From a bacterium (GTDB lineage: Bacteria; Pseudomonadota; Alphaproteobacteria; Rhizobiales; Xanthobacteraceae), in assembly GCA_029946075.1 (NCBI GenBank), contig JAQSDT010000100.1, positions 1-7,310 of the forward strand: a stretch of DNA of 7,310 nucleotides, read 5' to 3'. Positions 5,105 to 7,310 of this stretch are shown one piece after another. The position numbers were made by a program, and so were the translations under genes. Under the pieces are notes generated by a model, which searched no databases, was not told the origin of the DNA, and worked only from the letters and a program-made list of their open reading frames with translations. Every line of letters starts with the position of its first letter. Positions within the stretch are counted from its first letter, which is position 1.

Positions 5105-5376
5105 ATGCTTGTCATTCTCTTAGCCGTCACTTTGCTCGTGATCGTCAATGCCGCTGTCTTTGTCCTCTTCATGCTGGACAAGCATCTAGCGAAGGAACGA
5201 AGTCGGCGCGTGCCCGAATCGACGCTCCTGCTCGTCGCCCTGATCGGCGGATCGGTAGGCGCAATCATTGGCCAACAATATTGGCGTCACAAGACTCAAA
5301 AGAGCCGTTTCGGACAATGCTATTCCTGATTTCGCTACTGCATGCCGCAATTGTCGCTTGGCTGCTGATGCAATAA
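5105..5376 (+). pseudogene. DUF1294 family small membrane protein, frameshifted near the end
   Basis: The first frame (ATG 5105, stop TGA 5327-5329) gives 74 residues with DUF1294 hallmarks. These are an N-terminal membrane segment, MLDKHLAKERSRRVPESTLL, then LIGGSVGAIIGQQYWRHKTQK. Family members continue from HKT-K into a second hydrophobic segment beginning PFRT. Here that text (EPFRTMLFLISLLHAAIVAW, then LLMQ and TAA 5374-5376) is in the -1 frame. The switch point is at about 5300-5303 (AAAAGAG). Restoring one G would give a 90-residue protein of normal family length. Either the gene is broken or the assembly lacks a base. The motif for programmed -1 slippage is poor (T CAA AAG). The family's function is unknown. 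No good ribosome binding site is seen before 5105, and a terminator ends 25 bases upstream. Confidence 0.75.
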
Positions 5377-5397
5377 TTGATCATGGTCGCGGACGGT

Positions 5398-5433
5398 CCG
5401 TGAGGAAGCTTGCCGAAGCAGACCTCCTCACGG
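5398..5433. terminator. Hairpin between convergent genes (possible bidirectional terminator)
   Basis: CCGTGAGGA (5398-5406) pairs perfectly with TCCTCACGG (5425-5433). Inside, GCTT-GCCG-AAGC (5408-5419) adds a second stem. It lies 22 bases after the DUF1294 frame and 21 bases after the peptide gene's stop on the other strand. There is no T-run on either side, so a stop function is only likely by position. Confidence 0.5.
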
Positions 5434-5454
5434 GTTGAGACCGCAGCCGCCGCC

Positions 5455-5658
5455 TTACCGGAACTTGATCTGGCCGTAGCGATCGCCGGAATACCAGCCG
5501 GCGCCGTTCGGACCGATATAGACGCCGGTATTGCCGATGCCGACGTCGATCGCACCCGATCCCTGGCTGTAGCTGATGTGGAAGGGACCGATGTCGAGAC
5601 CGCCGGCCACGCGATCGAGTTCGTCGGCGCCGAGTTCACGCATTTCCTTCGTATACAT
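5455..5658 (-). CDS. Double-glycine leader peptide precursor (bacteriocin/secreted peptide-like)
   Basis: This 67-residue precursor has the classic leader cleaved and exported by peptidase-containing ABC transporters. The leader is MYTKEMRELGADELDRVAGG, with Leu at -12, Glu-Leu at -8/-7, Val at -4 and Gly-Gly at -2/-1. The predicted 47-residue core starts LDIGPFHISY and ends DRYGQIKFR. It has 11 glycines, several aromatic residues and no cysteine, so it is neither a lanthipeptide nor disulfide-bonded. The ATG at 5658 has a perfect AGGAGG at 7 bases; the frame stays open further upstream but has no comparable start. No exporter, immunity or modification gene lies in the window, so the transporter must be encoded elsewhere. 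It follows the isomerase gene by 127 bases. It may be antibacterial, a signal, or a structural peptide; its target is unknown. Confidence 0.82.
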   Translation of the reverse strand: MYTKEMRELGADELDRVAGGLDIGPFHISYSQGSGAIDVGIGNTGVYIGPNGAGWYSGDRYGQIKFR

Positions 5659-5665
5659 TGCACGT

Positions 5666-5671
5666 CCTCCT
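5666..5671 (-). promoter_or_regulatory. Consensus ribosome binding site of the double-glycine peptide
   Basis: AGGAGG on the minus strand (5671 to 5666), 7 bases before the ATG at 5658. It fixes the start at the leader methionine and suggests high translation. Confidence 0.85.
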
Positions 5672-5785
5672 GAGGGGTTTGCTGGACCATCGCGTCCATG
5701 GGCTTTGAGATAGCCGACCCTTCCGAGAGATTCCGTGCCGCAGGTCACGCAGATCAGGCGCGAGCAGTCGCCGCTTCCAGCGTGC

Positions 5786-6397
5786 TCAGGCAGTCCGCTT
5801 CTTCAACTCGCGCTCCAGCAGATCGAGCCGATCCTGCCCCCAGAAGATTTCGCCTGAGGGCAGCACGTAGCTCGGCGCGCCGAACACGCCGGCCGTCAGC
5901 GCCTCCTGGGTGTAGCCATCATAGAGCACGTCGAGTTCGGCGTCCGACGGTCCGCCCGCGCGCAGTTCGGCAGCATCGATCCCGGCACGCTTGGCGGCGG
6001 CTGCCATCACGTTGGCATCGGCCATGTTCTCCTCGCGCTCCCACACCGCGCGTGCCAGCTCGAGCGACAGTTTGTGGGCGTCCTGCCCCTTCAGCTTCGC
6101 CGCGATCACCAGCCGGACAGCGGCCGCGTCGTCGCTCGGAAAATGCTTCGGCTCGATATGGATCGGCATATTGCGCACGTCGCGCCAGCGCTTCAGCTCC
6201 ATCAGACGATACGCTTTTCGCTGCGGCGAGCGCTTCGGCAGCGGCAACCCGCCGGTCTGCTCGAAGATCGGGCCGAATTTGGCCGGCTTGACGTTGACGA
6301 CGGCGCCATGGCGCGCGGCGATCTCGGCGAACAGCGCGCTGCCGAGATAGGTCCAGGGCGAATTGAGCGACAGATAGTAATCGATGGTAACGGCCAC
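5786..6397 (-). CDS. 2-hydroxychromene-2-carboxylate isomerase-like protein (DsbA fold, kappa-GST family)
   Basis: This 203-residue cytosolic protein belongs to the glutathione-dependent HCCA isomerase/kappa-class GST family, typified by NahD of naphthalene degradation. The N-terminal strand TIDYYLSLNSPWTYLG has the catalytic serine of the family (Ser13, SPW/SPF-type motif) in place of the thioredoxin CxxC. A helical insert spans about 45-165. The thioredoxin fold closes with GVFGAPSYVLP, which has the cis-proline (Pro175), and then GEIFWGQDRLDLLE. The length is normal. The GTG start at 6397 lies 4 bases after the stop of the 77-residue gene, so translation is probably coupled. No other aromatic-catabolism genes are visible, so the physiological substrate may be a different glutathione conjugate or isomerisable compound. 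Confidence 0.9.
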   Translation of the reverse strand: MAVTIDYYLSLNSPWTYLGSALFAEIAARHGAVVNVKPAKFGPIFEQTGGLPLPKRSPQRKAYRLMELKRWRDVRNMPIHIEPKHFPSDDAAAVRLVIAAKLKGQDAHKLSLELARAVWEREENMADANVMAAAAKRAGIDAAELRAGGPSDAELDVLYDGYTQEALTAGVFGAPSYVLPSGEIFWGQDRLDLLERELKKRTA

Positions 6398-6401
6398 GGT
6401 G

Positions 6402-6635
6402 TCAGCTCGATGCGTTGGTGATCTTGTGGCCGAGATGACCGGTCTTGAAGTCGCGGCGGAGCTGGCTCAGCGCCGTTTCGTTCAGGTAACTGAAGGCTGC
6501 GCTCAGCTGGTCGGTTGGGGGATAACCGGCGGCAAAGCCCTGCCCGTAGATCTTGCGCAAGACACCGATCGGGGTGGCCCCGTGCTTCTGGCCGATCTCG
6601 CCGTCGTGGTTGCGGTTGTCGAGATTCTTGCTCAT
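6402..6635 (-). CDS. Small protein of unknown function (77 residues)
   Basis: I do not recognise this protein. It is soluble in character, with no signal peptide or membrane segment. The polar N-terminus MSKNLDNRNHDGEIGQKHGA is followed by a mixed helical region (TPIGVLRKIYGQGFAAGYPP, then TDQLSAAFSYLNETALSQL) and a basic C-terminus (RRDFKTGHLGHK). There are no cysteines. The ATG at 6635 is preceded by GGAGAG at good spacing. Its stop codon lies 4 bases before the GTG of the isomerase gene, a very tight coupling. The MFS transporter gene ends 77 bases upstream. All three could be co-transcribed, with this protein working with the isomerase or transporter. The composition and the ribosome site support a real gene over chance. 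Confidence 0.75.
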   Translation of the reverse strand: MSKNLDNRNHDGEIGQKHGATPIGVLRKIYGQGFAAGYPPTDQLSAAFSYLNETALSQLRRDFKTGHLGHKITNASS

Positions 6636-6712
6636 GCCGCTCTCCGTTGTTCCGGTGGGGGAGCATCCTCTGCGCGGCGAGGAATGGCAATCGTGCAGTG
6701 CAACCTGCATCC

Positions 6713-7310
6713 CTACCTCCCCGCCGCTTTCATCTCGTCGCTCGGTTTCACGTCCTGCGACCAGAAAGCGTAGACCGACACCGCCACGATCAGCACCAGC
6801 GTCAGCACGCCGAACAGGGCGCGGTAGGCGTCCTCGGTCCGGGCGCCGCTCGCCAGGGGCTCGAACGCGCCGACGATGATGCCTGACAGCGTCTGCATGC
6901 AGGCGACGCCGAGCATGACCGAGGTGTTCATGGTGGAGATGCCGCGGCCGATCAGGCGATCCGGGAAGATGCCGCGGCCGTGGGTCATCACCATGGTGCT
7001 GGAGGCCGAGAAGAAGCCCATCACGACGATGATGCCGACCGGCAGCCAGACCGGCGGGTGCGGCACCAGCGCGAGGATCGCCAGCAGGCCGATGATGACC
7101 AGCGTGCCGGCGATGGCGATGCCCTTGCGGGTGTCGAGCCGGCGGTCGAGCGGGCCGAAGGCGAGCATGCCGCACTGATAGGCGATCACGGCGCAGAGCA
7201 GCACGTTGCCGGCGGCGATCGGGCTCAGCCCATGCACCTCGCGCAGGAAGGCGCCGCCCCACAGGCCCTGCACGGTAAAGGTGCAGGCGTAGTTGCAGAA
7301 GTTCAGCACC
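6713..7310 (-). CDS. MFS transporter, C-terminal half (partial, cut by window end)
   Basis: About 198 residues of a major facilitator superfamily permease, ending at TAG 6715-6713. The visible part starts with LNFCNYACTFTVQGLWGGAF, which reads like transmembrane segment 7 of a 12-segment MFS protein. It continues with further hydrophobic segments separated by the DRRLDTRKG basic loop, and ends with a short polar tail (SQDVKPSDEMKAAGR). The N-terminal half and true start lie beyond 7310; the ATG at 7309 is internal. The text GRGIFPDRLIGRGISTMNTSV between later segments is loop-like. The substrate cannot be inferred. It is upstream of the 77-residue and isomerase genes on the same strand. Confidence 0.88.
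   Translation of the reverse strand, partial: VLNFCNYACTFTVQGLWGGAFLREVHGLSPIAAGNVLLCAVIAYQCGMLAFGPLDRRLDTRKGIAIAGTLVIIGLLAILALVPHPPVWLPVGIIVVMGFFSASSTMVMTHGRGIFPDRLIGRGISTMNTSVMLGVACMQTLSGIIVGAFEPLASGARTEDAYRALFGVLTLVLIVAVSVYAFWSQDVKPSDEMKAAGR

Noticed and set aside
4990..5268. Minus-strand 92-codon frame opposite DUF1294
   Set aside because: It is antisense to recognisable DUF1294 text and crosses the terminator. Its composition is shadow-like.
5298..5304. Programmed -1 ribosomal frameshift in DUF1294
   Set aside because: The site reads T CAA AAG, where the P-site tRNA cannot re-pair well. No obvious stimulator hairpin directly follows. A deletion is more likely.
5659..5748. Upstream extension of the double-glycine peptide frame (97 codons)
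   Set aside because: It has no good start signal and would hide the leader. ATG 5658 has a perfect AGGAGG.
6402..7262. A 286-codon minus-strand frame covering the MFS gene and the 77-residue gene
   Set aside because: Its upper part is an Arg/Pro-rich out-of-frame read of the MFS gene. Only the last 77 codons, with their own ribosome site, look real.
1..7310. tRNA, rRNA, CRISPR array, insertion sequence or transposase
   Set aside because: No cloverleaf-type sequence, regularly spaced repeats, transposase motifs or target-site duplications were seen on either strand.

Overview
The window is GC-rich and tightly packed. It looks like chromosomal DNA from a Bradyrhizobium-like alphaproteobacterium (order Hyphomicrobiales). 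Three observations point there: a DUF2865 secreted protein; intergenic palindromic elements of the type scattered through Bradyrhizobium and Rhodopseudomonas genomes; and three exact matches to the alphaproteobacterial general-stress sigma factor (EcfG/RpoE2) promoter, GGAAC-N16-CGTT. The genus is an inference from recognition, not from a database search.

Layout. Positions 1-242 hold the 3' end of a chemoreceptor gene (+), whose reading frame looks disturbed at the window edge. Positions 261-411 hold a composite palindromic repeat. Positions 418-1855 (-) hold a two-gene unit: a periplasmic L,D-transpeptidase (YkuD fold) followed by a cysteine-rich DUF2865 protein. A 229-base divergent gap then carries one EcfG-type promoter in each direction. 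Positions 2085-3245 (+) encode an AI-2E/PerM-family membrane protein. A third EcfG-type promoter follows, driving a compact three-gene unit at 3347-4301 (+): a DUF883 (ElaB/YqjD-like) tail-anchored protein, an overlapping 48-residue single-pass membrane protein, and a holin-like multi-pass protein. A second repeat element (about 4311-4421) separates this from a small secreted protein gene on the minus strand (4470-4856). Positions 4972-5079 (+) fold on paper into three hairpins, the last a strong intrinsic terminator; this is either a small RNA or a terminated leader. Positions 5105-5376 (+) carry a DUF1294 gene split by an apparent one-base deletion. The rest is on the minus strand. In transcription order it is an MFS transporter (cut by the window end), an unrecognised 77-residue protein, a 2-hydroxychromene-2-carboxylate isomerase-like protein, and a 67-residue peptide precursor with a textbook double-glycine leader.

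How the genes fit together. The three EcfG-type promoters sit correctly oriented upstream of three adjacent units that all encode envelope proteins: a peptidoglycan cross-linker with its periplasmic partner gene, a polytopic membrane protein, and the DUF883/small membrane protein/holin-like trio. The simplest reading is a small cell-envelope island of the general stress response. The right-hand half has no such promoters. Its most interesting item is the orphan double-glycine peptide, which has no exporter or immunity gene visible beside it.
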